Shown: piece by piece, positions 8,227-14,542 of the stretch
How positions within the stretch are numbered: position 1 is the stretch's first letter
Layout of the letters: the number at the start of each line of letters is the position of its first letter
DNA from: Chloroflexota bacterium
GTDB taxonomy: Bacteria; Chloroflexota; Anaerolineae; B4-G1
Assembly (NCBI GenBank): GCA_024232355.1
Contig: JAAEPW010000720.1
Coordinates: 1-24,885, forward strand
Reading direction: 5' to 3'
Length of the DNA: 24,885 nucleotides
Program-made: the position numbers and the translations under genes
The notes under the pieces: generated by a model
Databases searched by the model: none
What the model was told of the DNA's origin: nothing
What the model saw: the letters and a program-made list of their open reading frames with translations, nothing else

Positions 8227-8910
8227 TCAGTATGGCGGCTCTGCCGGCCCATCATACCCGCACATCCCGGTTCTAGGCGAATTTACCAAAACCATTGGCT
8301 CGCCATAATTGTAGTGTGGATGGTCCTCGGCATGCGTTTCACACAAAGTTCCCGGCTCGTCCATTTCGTATATGCACTCGATGCATAACCGCGAGGCTGG
8401 TTTATCGCACTCGACACATTGCGCCTCTGGTTGGTCGTTGCGCGCCATCAGAAAAATCGGATGAGGTGTGAGCGGTTTTCCTTTTCTAGCTCCAATCATT
8501 TTGATCCGTGTCTCTGATTCGGTCCCAAAATCATAGATATGGGTCAGTTCAAGATCGGGCATGAATATTTGTTCTATTCGTCTCTGCTTTGATATCTCGC
8601 CACTCCCCCAACCCCCGGTAGAGAATCGACTCATGTGCCCACAGCATTCTAACCAGATCCAACGCAAGTAGTGGTCCAGGTCCTCTAATGTGGCCGAATC
8701 TCTCATTTCCAGGTGCAGCCAAAAATCTCCATGCCAAGCATCCTGTGCTTGTAGATGGTAGATGGCTTGTTCTTTGCCAGACTCTGAATTGATTTTGTGA
8801 ATAGCGTCCATGCGTTGTGGACAGGTTTTCAAATGTTTTGATAGACCACCCTTTGTCATTTCGCGCTCACAAAAGACGCATTTTCCTCGTGTTTGTTTTT
8901 TCCGTGTCAT
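8227..8910 (-). CDS. pRiA4b ORF-3-like protein with two zinc-binding clusters
   Basis: The 227-aa protein opens with a C2HC finger (Cys11, Cys14, His26, Cys30). A middle domain follows, FWLHLEMRDSATLEDLDHYLRWIWLECCGHMSRF, with IYDFGTESETRI further on, which resembles the plasmid pRiA4b ORF-3 family in its core motifs. The C-terminal third has a second cluster (CVEC, then CIEC, then Cys190, His193 and His197) reminiscent of B-box-type zinc sites. The family is often found near mobile elements, but its biochemical role is not established. The ribosome site AGAGGTG precedes the ATG. The gene sits 13 bases after the nitroreductase stop and 9 bases before the Tat lipoprotein gene, so it is probably part of the same operon. 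It is cytosolic by sequence. Confidence 0.88.
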   Translation of the reverse strand: MTRKKQTRGKCVFCEREMTKGGLSKHLKTCPQRMDAIHKINSESGKEQAIYHLQAQDAWHGDFWLHLEMRDSATLEDLDHYLRWIWLECCGHMSRFSTGGWGSGEISKQRRIEQIFMPDLELTHIYDFGTESETRIKMIGARKGKPLTPHPIFLMARNDQPEAQCVECDKPASRLCIECIYEMDEPGTLCETHAEDHPHYNYGEPMVLVNSPRTGMCGYDGPAEPPY

Positions 8911-8923
8911 GGTTTCACCTCTG

Positions 8924-9697
8924 TTATTTATCGTGTGCTATCCAAGTTCGAATCGCTTCTCTTACAGATCGTGCCATTTCAATAGAAAAGTCTGCCGAAA
9001 ATTTTCTGGCGTAATAATGTTGGCCCACGTTGGTCGCGTTGTGCAAGTAGCTTGGGGGAGTTCTTGGTTTGAGCATTTTGTCCAGCGCCGGTTTATCGAA
9101 TCTTTTGTACGTATCCTCAAAGTGTATATACTCTTGAGGGAATCTGGGCGTCAGCTCTTTTGCAGATAGGGAGGTTTTGGGATAACCAAAGCAAACGAGT
9201 GTGATGGGAAAGGTGTATTGCGGTAGGTCGAATAGCTCTCGGTGAAATTCATAGTTCTCCATAATATCGCCGATATAGCAGGAACCAACTCCCAGAGATT
9301 CGGCGGCAATGACGGCAGTTTGAGCGGCGATCAGGGCGTCGCAACACGCCAAGAGCAGATCCCCTTCACTGGGAAAGCGAAATTCTTTTTCCTCGGCTTG
9401 GCAATAGGATGCTACGTCTGATGCGGTAAACACGTCGAACCATCGTTGGTAATCGGCGAGAAAGAGCAGAACCAGGGGGGCCTTGGCGATAAAGGGTTGG
9501 TTGTCGCAAGACTTGACGAGTTTGTCCTTGGTCGTTTGGTCTGTGACCTCGATGATCGAGTAAAGCATCGAGTTCCCGGCAGTGGGTGCGCGCATCGCCG
9601 ATTGGATGATTGAACCCACGGTGTCTCGGTCAATTGGCTTGTCTTGGTATGTTCTGGTTGATCTGCGGTTTTGGATCACTTTTATGGTCTCGTTCAT
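8924..9697 (-). CDS. NfsA/FRP-type FMN-dependent nitroreductase family protein
   Basis: The 257-aa protein has the nitroreductase start pattern IQNRRSTRTYQDKPID (residues 8-23, FMN phosphate contact by the Arg-Arg-Ser run) followed by MRAPTAGNSMLYSIIEV. A central helix, AAQTAVIAAESLGVGSCYIGDI, and TFPITLVCFGYP match the oxygen-insensitive NfsA/FRP subgroup. Such enzymes form dimers and use NAD(P)H to reduce quinones, flavins or nitro compounds. Length is normal. The ribosome site AGGAGG lies in the loop of a small hairpin just before the ATG. The gene follows the ClpP-like gene by 94 bases and precedes the zinc-finger gene by 13 bases. The natural substrate cannot be named. Confidence 0.94.
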   Translation of the reverse strand: MNETIKVIQNRRSTRTYQDKPIDRDTVGSIIQSAMRAPTAGNSMLYSIIEVTDQTTKDKLVKSCDNQPFIAKAPLVLLFLADYQRWFDVFTASDVASYCQAEEKEFRFPSEGDLLLACCDALIAAQTAVIAAESLGVGSCYIGDIMENYEFHRELFDLPQYTFPITLVCFGYPKTSLSAKELTPRFPQEYIHFEDTYKRFDKPALDKMLKPRTPPSYLHNATNVGQHYYARKFSADFSIEMARSVREAIRTWIAHDK

Positions 9698-9699
9698 TT

Positions 9700-9714
9700 A
9701 TATCCTCCTGATAT
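9700..9714 (-). promoter_or_regulatory. Hairpin presenting the nitroreductase ribosome site in its loop
   Basis: In the transcript, ATATC and GATAT flank AGGAG and can form a five-pair stem with the Shine-Dalgarno core in the loop, two bases before the ATG. The stem is AT-rich and weak, so it may only mildly modulate translation or act as a thermosensor-like element. It could also be chance. Confidence 0.28.
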
Positions 9715-9747
9715 AGTTGTGAGTGAACCAGGGTTGTCTAGTTTTCC

Positions 9748-9780
9748 CAACGCCGGACTGGGCGTTGTTTGGAAACAACG
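9748..9780 (-). promoter_or_regulatory. Two overlapping, mutually exclusive hairpins after the ClpP-like gene
   Basis: CAACGCC (9748-9754) pairs with GGCGTTG (9761-9767). CGTTGTTT (9763-9770) pairs perfectly with AAACAACG (9773-9780). The two hairpins share 9763-9767, so only one can form at a time. Reading on the minus strand, the pair lies 11 bases after the ClpP-like stop and ahead of the nitroreductase gene. Neither is followed by a clear U-run. A processing or attenuation site is possible. Confidence 0.4.
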
Positions 9781-9791
9781 AGTGTGTTGCG

Positions 9792-10358
9792 TTAATCCTT
9801 GCCCGTAATCTCGAATACCTTGGCTCCTTTTTCGAATAGCTCGGTCTTGATCTCGTGGACGAGGCCATACGCTAGGGCCTGCTGCGAGTTTAACACGGTT
9901 CCTTCAAGCATATCTCTTTCAACATTGGCTAAAGATTTGCCTGTATTGTCTGCTATCACACTAGCTATATTCTCCCGGTCTACCCTGAGGCTCTTGAGAC
10001 GCTCATCTAGTATCTTTTCGTTGAATCTGGTGGAGGTGCTAACGTCAAAACCTATACCGTGAAGAAGAAAGCGCGCGTGGGGTACGCAGAGACGTTGTGA
10101 GCCGGCGCAATACAGGACGGCCGCAATAGAGGCCACACTTCCATAATTGTGTGTTACCACTTGGGCCGGAATCCCCTTGAGAAAGTTGTACCCAGAAAGA
10201 CCCGCAAACACACTGCCACCAGGGGATGACAGCAATAACACAAACCGCTCCACTTTTTTCTGTAATTGATCTTGTATCAGCTTGGTTAGAGTTTCGATGG
10301 TATGGGTATTAACGCTGGCAAAGAAGCGAATGTAAACAGTTTTGATGTCTGATGTCAC
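9792..10358 (-). CDS. ClpP/SppA-fold serine protease-like protein
   Basis: The 188-aa protein has the ClpP/crotonase-type strand-turn LLLSSPGGSVFAGLSGYNFL (residues 41-60). The nucleophile region YGSVASIAAVLYCAG places the likely catalytic Ser77 in the ASIAA context, and the His motif ARFLLHG gives His100. The third catalytic residue is not obvious. Length and order match ClpP-like peptidases, but the sequence is diverged from housekeeping ClpP, so an independent processing role is more likely than the ClpXP proteasome-like core. It starts with GTG at 10358 behind a perfect AGGAGG site. It is now the first intact gene of the minus-strand operon; the IS110 element sits directly upstream and probably cut it off from the operon promoter. 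Confidence 0.9.
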   Translation of the reverse strand: MTSDIKTVYIRFFASVNTHTIETLTKLIQDQLQKKVERFVLLLSSPGGSVFAGLSGYNFLKGIPAQVVTHNYGSVASIAAVLYCAGSQRLCVPHARFLLHGIGFDVSTSTRFNEKILDERLKSLRVDRENIASVIADNTGKSLANVERDMLEGTVLNSQQALAYGLVHEIKTELFEKGAKVFEITGKD

Positions 10359-10400
10359 TTGGCCTCCTGGTATTATGGATTATGTAGGTGGTTGATATGA

Positions 10401-10537
10401 CCACCAATACGAGTAAAGTATTTCTGCCCCAGGACACGGAAAGGCCGGAGTCTGTTAACAAAGACAGGAGACGCACAGAGTTTAGATTCCGTTCCGGTCT
10501 CTCCAACGGGGACACTCAAATTTAGGAGGGAACAGTT
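10401..10537 (+). ncRNA. Candidate bridge RNA in the left end of the IS110 element
   Basis: IS110-group elements encode a bridge RNA in the non-coding left end, ahead of the transposase. Here 137 bases separate the proposed end from the ATG. Visible pairings include CCGTT (10489-10493) with AACGG (10505-10509) and GTCT with AGAC around 10450-10465. A six-pair hairpin GGTGGT/ACCACC (10387-10405) straddles the proposed left end. This is a positional and structural inference only. The right end is also structured, so one of the two is the better candidate. Confidence 0.3.
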
Positions 10538-11869
10538 ATGAGCTGGAAAAAGCGTACTCACTTGAGAGGTAAGCGAGGACAAGCATTTGCCAACAAGATT
10601 CGTGGAATTCCATTGGAAGAGATTCTGTGCGTCTCCTTGGACATCCACAAGCACTTTCACGTGGTGATGATCCACAATGCACTGGGAGAGATCGTAACTC
10701 GCACGTTTGAGATCGACATTTTTCAGACCGAATTTGAGCAACTGTGTCGAGCCATAGATAAAGCCATAGTTCGCATAGAGGCCAAAGTAGTTTTGACGGG
10801 TATGGAACTGACCAGTCACTATTTTGAGAATCTGGCTCGCCACTTGCTGAAACGTCCGCAGCCGGTGATATTGGTCAATAGCTATTCCGTCAAAGAGAAC
10901 CGGAATCAACAGATGATGCATCATGAGAGAAGCGATGAAATTGACACGACGGCCATCGGTGACCTGTTGGGACGCGGAGAGGGCACACCGTTCAAACCAG
11001 CCAGCGGCATCTATTTGGAACTGCAGCAACTGGACCGTGTGCGGTTGAGCAAGGTCAAGATGCGTACGATGTCGCAGAACCAGATCATTGGTCATCTGGA
11101 CCGCATCTTCCCTGGTCTGGTGATCATCGGAGACGAGGCCAAGAAGCAGTATATGCCCGTGTTCACTACTGATTTCTGGAGATGCAAGACTCTCCAGCAC
11201 CTGATCCGCGTATGTCCCGATCCGCGCGCCCTGGCTGATATGTTTCCACAAGACTTGGTGAACGCTTTCCACGCCTATAACTACAAGCTGGGACGCATCA
11301 GAGCTGCCAAAATCATTGCCTATGCCAAGAAAGTGCTGCTCCCCGATGCTGAATTGGTGACCATTCGCTGTGAACTCTTGGCCCATGACTTGGCTTTGTT
11401 GGAAGAGGTCGTCTTTCACATTATTCAATTGGAAGATCGTTTGCGCACCTTGCTGACCGAAACACCTTATCATATCTGGATCAAGCTCAAAGGACTCAGT
11501 GTTGTTCAGGTTGCCAGTCTGGCAGCGTCTATCGGCGATCCTGCCTGCTATGACTATGCTGCCCAGGTCTTCCGTCGTAGCGGTCTGGTCAGTGGACGCA
11601 ATGATTCGGGTACTCGCCAGCGCAAAGGCAAGGGCAAAGGTGTGGTCAAAGTCGGCGATGTCCATCTGCGTCGAGCCTTGATGAATGCGGTGACCACTTT
11701 GATCGTGCATCAACCCGTTTTGCACCAGTATTACCACAAACTCAAGGCTTCTAAACCCGCAGGCGTTGCCCGCGTGGCTACTGCGCGTCGCACTATGGGT
11801 ATCTTGTGGGCTACGTTGCGTGATGAACGCGCTGATACCTTGATCCTTAACCGAGGTGTTACGATGTAA
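10538..11869 (+). CDS. IS110-family DEDD transposase
   Basis: The 443-aa protein has the N-terminal RuvC-like DEDD domain (LDIHKHFHVVMIHNALGEIV with Asp35, then VVLTGMELTSHYFENLARHL and HHERSDEIDTTAIGDLLGRG). Its C-terminal IS116/IS110/IS902 domain reads LKGLSVVQVASLAASIGDP, then FRRSGLVSGRNDSGTRQRKGKG and HLRRALMNAVTTLI. The serine near SGRNDSG is the expected recombination nucleophile. The protein acts on circular element intermediates guided by a bridge RNA in studied members. The ribosome site AGGAGGG sits seven bases before the ATG. The frame looks intact. It runs opposite to the operon it interrupts. The length is slightly above the usual ~330-400 residues because of an N-terminal basic extension (KKRTHLRGKRGQ). 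Confidence 0.95.
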   Translation: MSWKKRTHLRGKRGQAFANKIRGIPLEEILCVSLDIHKHFHVVMIHNALGEIVTRTFEIDIFQTEFEQLCRAIDKAIVRIEAKVVLTGMELTSHYFENLARHLLKRPQPVILVNSYSVKENRNQQMMHHERSDEIDTTAIGDLLGRGEGTPFKPASGIYLELQQLDRVRLSKVKMRTMSQNQIIGHLDRIFPGLVIIGDEAKKQYMPVFTTDFWRCKTLQHLIRVCPDPRALADMFPQDLVNAFHAYNYKLGRIRAAKIIAYAKKVLLPDAELVTIRCELLAHDLALLEEVVFHIIQLEDRLRTLLTETPYHIWIKLKGLSVVQVASLAASIGDPACYDYAAQVFRRSGLVSGRNDSGTRQRKGKGKGVVKVGDVHLRRALMNAVTTLIVHQPVLHQYYHKLKASKPAGVARVATARRTMGILWATLRDERADTLILNRGVTM

Positions 11870-11954
11870 ATTACGACCATCCCTTTCGCGTCGCGGACTC
11901 AACTCTGCACACGCAATCTTGACAACTGAATCGCTGCCACATGCAGCACGCCAG

Positions 11955-12145
11955 GCGGACCGGGGGTCGGCCGATGGGCTCCTTGAGGATAACCAAACCC
12001 TCGTCCGAAAGCTTGGACCGCCCCCGGCCCGTGGTGCTGAATCCCTGGATAACGTAAGGTGAGTCCCTGCTCCAGGCTGCGCTGTGAACCAGCCGAACGG
12101 TACGCTCGAATACCAGGATAGGGATAACGGCACCCGTCTGGCCTG
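11955..12145 (+). ncRNA. Structured right non-coding region of the IS110 element
   Basis: A strong stem pairs 11955-11966 with 12021-12032 (twelve positions, one mismatch, mostly G-C). Further hairpins are GGCTG/CAGCC at 12075-12094 and a CCAG...CTGG stem around 12113-12140 that holds an inner GGG/CCC stem with asymmetric internal loops. GGATAAC occurs three times (11987, 12047, 12122). IS1111-group relatives carry their guide RNA downstream of the transposase, so this may be the true guide RNA. Without relatives to compare, it remains a candidate. Confidence 0.33.
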
Positions 12146-12293
12146 TTGTCCAGAACACGCTGGCAAATTGCACTTGGCTTCGATTACTTGCTCAATATTT
12201 CGTTTGCAGTACATAGTTGGTCTATCGACTCGGAAAAGCGATTTTTCACGAGCTATGCTCACTTGCTTATTTACTATCCTTAGAAGAAAGGAC

Positions 12294-12299
12294 TTGACA
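12294..12299 (+). promoter_or_regulatory. Perfect -35 hexamer at the IS110 right end (possible half promoter)
   Basis: TTGACA points out of the element at the proposed right end. When the element circularises, it would face the left end, where TAAAGT lies 19 bases further on. In studied IS110 elements the joined ends create the promoter for the guide RNA and transposase. The 19-base spacing is longer than the optimum of 17. Confidence 0.35.
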
Positions 12300-12305
12300 A
12301 TATGA

Positions 12306-12790
12306 TAGTAAGCTTTGTTGGCGCTGGACTGTCTTTTGTACATTTGGCTGGTGCCGATGATTTCATTATTTGCGGCTTTGAGGACAAAGTAGGGCTGCCC
12401 GGCTTGGGATGTGCGGTGCTCGATGTTTTCTGGTTGGGCGTTTTTCTGGACGGACTCGATGCCGTTGGCGGCGCCTTGTTTGGTGGCGTAGCCTTCGCTA
12501 GAGAGGATGATCTCGCCATTGGGGGCTTTGAGGCGGAAATAGAACTGGTCGCTGGCGGACTGGTAGAGTTTGAATTTTCCGGGACGTTGTTTTTTCTCTG
12601 GGTCTGACCATTTGAATTCTAGTTCGAGTTCTGTCTCGCCGTCCTCGTGTTCGTATTCGAGGATGATTTCTACTTGGGGGGATAGGGGGATGGTGAGATC
12701 GTCCAGTTGGATGGAGGCAGGGGCGTCGCTTTCTAGTGCTTGGGCGATTTGGCGGAGCAGGGTTGCTGCTTGGGATTTTTCTAGTTCCAT
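12306..12790 (-). pseudogene. Amphi-Trp domain plus two DUF1508 repeats, 3' end disrupted by the IS110 element
   Basis: The ATG at 12790 follows an AAGGA site. Residues 1 to about 65 match the amphi-Trp domain (LLRQIAQALESD, then EYEHEDGETELELEFKWSD). Next is a DUF1508/YegP repeat (GKFKLYQSASDQFYFRLKAPNGEI ending in GIESVQKN). A second DUF1508 repeat (GQPYFVLKAANNEIIGTSQMYK) loses similarity after QSSANKA, just where the IS110 element begins. DUF1508 repeats normally end in GI.SV..NAP, which is missing. The frame stays open through the inserted element to a TAA at 10373, but I regard that as read-through into antisense sequence. The gene probably headed the operon now starting with the ClpP-like gene. 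Its function is unknown; YegP-type proteins are small cytosolic dimers. Confidence 0.8.
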
Positions 12791-12963
12791 TTTTTTCCTT
12801 AAAGTTTTGGGCAAGGTCCAGAAACTTTGCTTTTTACGGGAAAAGCCAGGAAAGCTCCCTTGGTCCACCAGGGACGAAAGGTCAAATCCGGGTGTTTGTT
12901 TGTAATAACGCTCGATCAGGCTTTTCCTTATGAAAAAACCCAGGTTAAGTGTTCGGAAGCCCT

Positions 12964-12983
12964 TGTGTTTATGCGTAAACACA
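12964..12983. promoter_or_regulatory. Perfect 8-bp dyad in the leader of the amphi-Trp/DUF1508 gene
   Basis: TGTGTTTA at 12964-12971 is matched by TAAACACA at 12976-12983 with a TGCG spacer. It lies about 30 bases downstream of the predicted promoter and 175 bases before the ATG. It may be an operator or an RNA hairpin; there is no U-run to make it a terminator. Confidence 0.4.
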
Positions 12984-13018
12984 TTTACGATGGGGTTTTT
13001 CACCTTGACTCTTGGGTA

Positions 13019-13046
13019 AGTATATTTGTTTTTGTGAGATGGGCAA
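13019..13046 (-). promoter_or_regulatory. Candidate promoter of the original minus-strand operon
   Basis: On the minus strand TTGCCC (13046-13041), a 16-base spacer and TATACT (13024-13019) precede the amphi-Trp/DUF1508 gene, giving a leader of about 220 bases. The -10 matches the consensus at five of six positions. Before the IS110 insertion this promoter may have driven the downstream ClpP-like and nitroreductase genes as well. Confidence 0.4.
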
Positions 13047-13055
13047 ATTTTGCAA

Positions 13056-13107
13056 AGTGGAAGGTGAGGAGGGGCGGAGGAGTAGAGGTGTGGAGGAGGA
13101 TGGGTGT
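13056..13107 (+). other. Purine-rich G-tract stretch
   Basis: About 50 bases of almost unbroken purine with many GG and GGG runs, such as GAGGAGGGGCGGAGGAG. It could form a G-quadruplex or triplex. It lies in the non-coding gap between the DUF1508 promoter and a tandem repeat. I see no gene in 13047-13235. Confidence 0.5.
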
Positions 13108-13130
13108 TTGGCGCGGAACTGGGGCGATGC

Positions 13131-13187
13131 ATTCGGCGAACTGCAGACAATTCGGCGAACCGCGGACGATTTGGCGAACCGCGCCTC
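13131..13187 (+). repeat. Three tandem copies of a 19-bp repeat
   Basis: Units at 13131-13149, 13150-13168 and 13169-13187 all follow ATTYGGCGAAC followed by eight variable bases; units 2 and 3 share CGCG next. The copies are directly adjacent with no spacers, so this is not a CRISPR array. It ends 48 bases before the IS256-like element. It may be a protein-binding or intergenic repeat. Confidence 0.85.
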
Positions 13188-13235
13188 TACGGGTCACGCG
13201 GCTGTGTATAGATGGATTGGCCTGCGCCGGTATAG

Positions 13236-13263
13236 TGATAGTGTCACGAAATATTCGCAAAAT
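13236..13263 (+). repeat. Left terminal inverted repeat of the IS256-like element
   Basis: It begins TGATAGTGTCAC and contains TTCGCAAA. Compared with the reverse complement of 15290-15317 it agrees at 22 of 28 positions, including the first six and the eight-base TTCGCAAA block. Confidence 0.82.
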
Positions 13264-13302
13264 AGAAGGGCGCATCAGAGGAGTCTTAACAAATGTGGAA
13301 AC

Positions 13303-13334
13303 CGTGGTAACCTTGACGCCAGGAGGTTACCACG
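13303..13334 (+). promoter_or_regulatory. Perfect 11-bp hairpin masking a Shine-Dalgarno site
   Basis: CGTGGTAACCT at 13303-13313 pairs perfectly with AGGTTACCACG at 13324-13334, with a 10-base loop. The ribosome site AGGAGG (13321-13326) is half in the loop and half in the stem, and the ATG at 13335 follows the stem directly. In an RNA this would hold the start site closed. Several IS families (for example IS10 and IS200) use such structures to block translation from outside transcripts. Confidence 0.7.
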
Positions 13335-13460
13335 ATGCTCTACTTACTGATGAACTGGCGTACCGTCCTTTGGATCACATTTCGCGTTTTCCTCATCGCA
13401 GGCAGTTTCCTGCCTCAGACTGGTGGATGGCTGCTGGCCAGTTGGTGGAACGAAGAATAA
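13335..13460 (+). CDS. 41-aa hydrophobic leader frame, in frame with the transposase
   Basis: The ATG at 13335 has AGGAGG eight bases upstream. The peptide MLYLLMNWRTVLWITFRVF continues through a second hydrophobic part and ends WWNEE at a TAA (13458-13460). The next codons stay open in the same frame into the transposase (KIGSASWCVTRQ). So this may be the original start of the transposase, cut off by a CAA-to-TAA change, or a real leader peptide for coupled translation. It has one or two possible membrane segments and four tryptophans. Confidence 0.42.
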   Translation: MLYLLMNWRTVLWITFRVFLIAGSFLPQTGGWLLASWWNEE

Positions 13461-13484
13461 AAGATCGGTTCTGCTAGCTGGTGC

Positions 13485-14534
13485 GTGACTCGCCAGGTCG
13501 CTTCCTATCCTCGGTGGTGGTCGCACGTTCAGTGCGTAAAGCGCTGGGGCAGAGTCTTGGCGGTGCTGAGTGTGAGCCTGTGGCTACTCAGACCCCTGGT
13601 GTCCCATCTAACGGTCCCTGGATGGGTTTGGTTGTACCTGGTGATCGTCTTGCCCGTAGTGGTCAATGATGGTCGACGTGTACTATCCAGTCTACTCAGT
13701 CCAAAGATCTCTAAAGTCAAGACCGTCCCGCCCGAGAGCCACCAAGTCGAGGTGACCATTGACTTGGAGCCGATCCTGACAGAGATTGAGGGCTTTTCTC
13801 CGCCCAGTGAGGTGTACGCCACAGACCGAGAAGCACTGACAGCCAAGTTTGAACGGATCCGAGTAGAATGCTTCCAGCACTCTGTCAGTCAGGCACTGAT
13901 AGAGCAGATCGGCAGGCAGATTCAACAAGTGCTCGTACGAACGATCGAGGAAGCTCTTGTCCAAGAGATCAATGAGCACTTGGGGTTCAGGCGGTACGAA
14001 CGGACTGGAACAGCGAAACCTGCTCACCAGCATCGTTCGGGTAGTTGGAGCCGTTCTCTCCGTACTCTATGGGGCGAGATTGATATCCGCATACCCAAGT
14101 TGCGGAAGGGGAATAAGAAACGTCGCTGGCAAGTCCTCGAAAGATACGAACGCAACTTTGGTCCCTGGCTGGACCTGCAACTACACCTCTACCGCTTGGG
14201 TCTGTCTCAATATGATCTGCAGGAAATCTTGTACCTGGGCTTTGGTCAAGTACTCAGTCTCAAAGCGGTTCAACATTTGACCGATGTGGCTCAGAAAGAG
14301 ATGGAGAGTTTTCGACACACTCTCTTGGATGATACACCATCAGCTATGGTCATCGATGGTGTCAATATCAAAGTGTTGCTTCCTTCTAGCATGCACAGTA
14401 CCAACCAGCGCGGACAACGACGGCAAGTCAAGTGCCGGGAAGACCGAGTTATTTTGGCAGCATTGGGTGTCTGGCCTGATGGAAGTTACCAGGTAATTGA
14501 CTTTGAGATGGTCGAAAAGGAAACTGCGGATTGA
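13485..14534 (+). pseudogene. IS256-like (mutator-type) transposase, 5' part
   Basis: The frame of 349 codons starts here at a GTG with no good ribosome site. Residues about 20-70 are strongly hydrophobic (VLAVLSVSLWLLRPLVSHLTVPGWVWLYLVIVLPVVV in part), which is not usual for IS256 transposases. The family region begins near residue 125 (EEALVQEINEHLGFRRYERTG, then LWGEIDIRIPKLRKG and YRLGLSQYDLQEIL). The first catalytic Asp is Asp291 in MVIDGVNIKV. The frame ends at a TGA right after MVEKETAD, a point where the family continues with a conserved E-S/T-A-x-x-W segment. Deleting the 14 bases 14531-14544 would join it as ETADVSWKKLF to the next frame. I infer a disrupted gene. Confidence 0.85.
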
Positions 14535-14542
14535 AACAATCC
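14528..14542 (+). repeat. Palindromic 14-base insertion at the transposase frameshift
   Basis: GGATTG and CAATCC flank AAA, forming a perfect six-pair hairpin. Removing 14 bases here restores the transposase frame across the break. The insert also brings the TGA that ends the 5' part. Confidence 0.6.

Larger units (their letters stand above)
10395..12305 (+). mobile_element. IS110-family insertion sequence
   Basis: The transposase at 10538-11869 defines the element. I place tentative ends at a six-base match, ATATGA, at 10395-10400 and 12300-12305. The element then spans about 1.9 kb with 137 bases of left and about 430 bases of right non-coding sequence. IS110 elements lack terminal inverted repeats and instead recombine at short shared cores, which fits. 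A perfect -35 hexamer TTGACA (12294-12299) lies exactly at the proposed right end. The insertion separates an amphi-Trp/DUF1508 gene from the ClpP-like gene. The exact ends are uncertain by tens of bases. Confidence 0.62.

Noticed and set aside
10359..10405. TTGGTG-N17-CATAAT as a replacement promoter for the ClpP-like gene at the IS110 edge
   Set aside because: The implied transcript would start almost on the ribosome site, leaving too short a leader, and the -35 is poor.
10373..12305. Minus-strand frame opposite the IS110 transposase as a real gene
   Set aside because: It has no recognisable domain and mirrors the codon pattern of the transposase. It is kept only as a note on read-through.
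14526..14540. CRISPR-repeat-like ending GGATTGAAAC, with a reverse match GTTTCAATCC near 20850
   Set aside because: Both are single copies with no spacers or second repeat. Matches of about 13 bases between two places are expected by chance in a window of this size searched on both strands.
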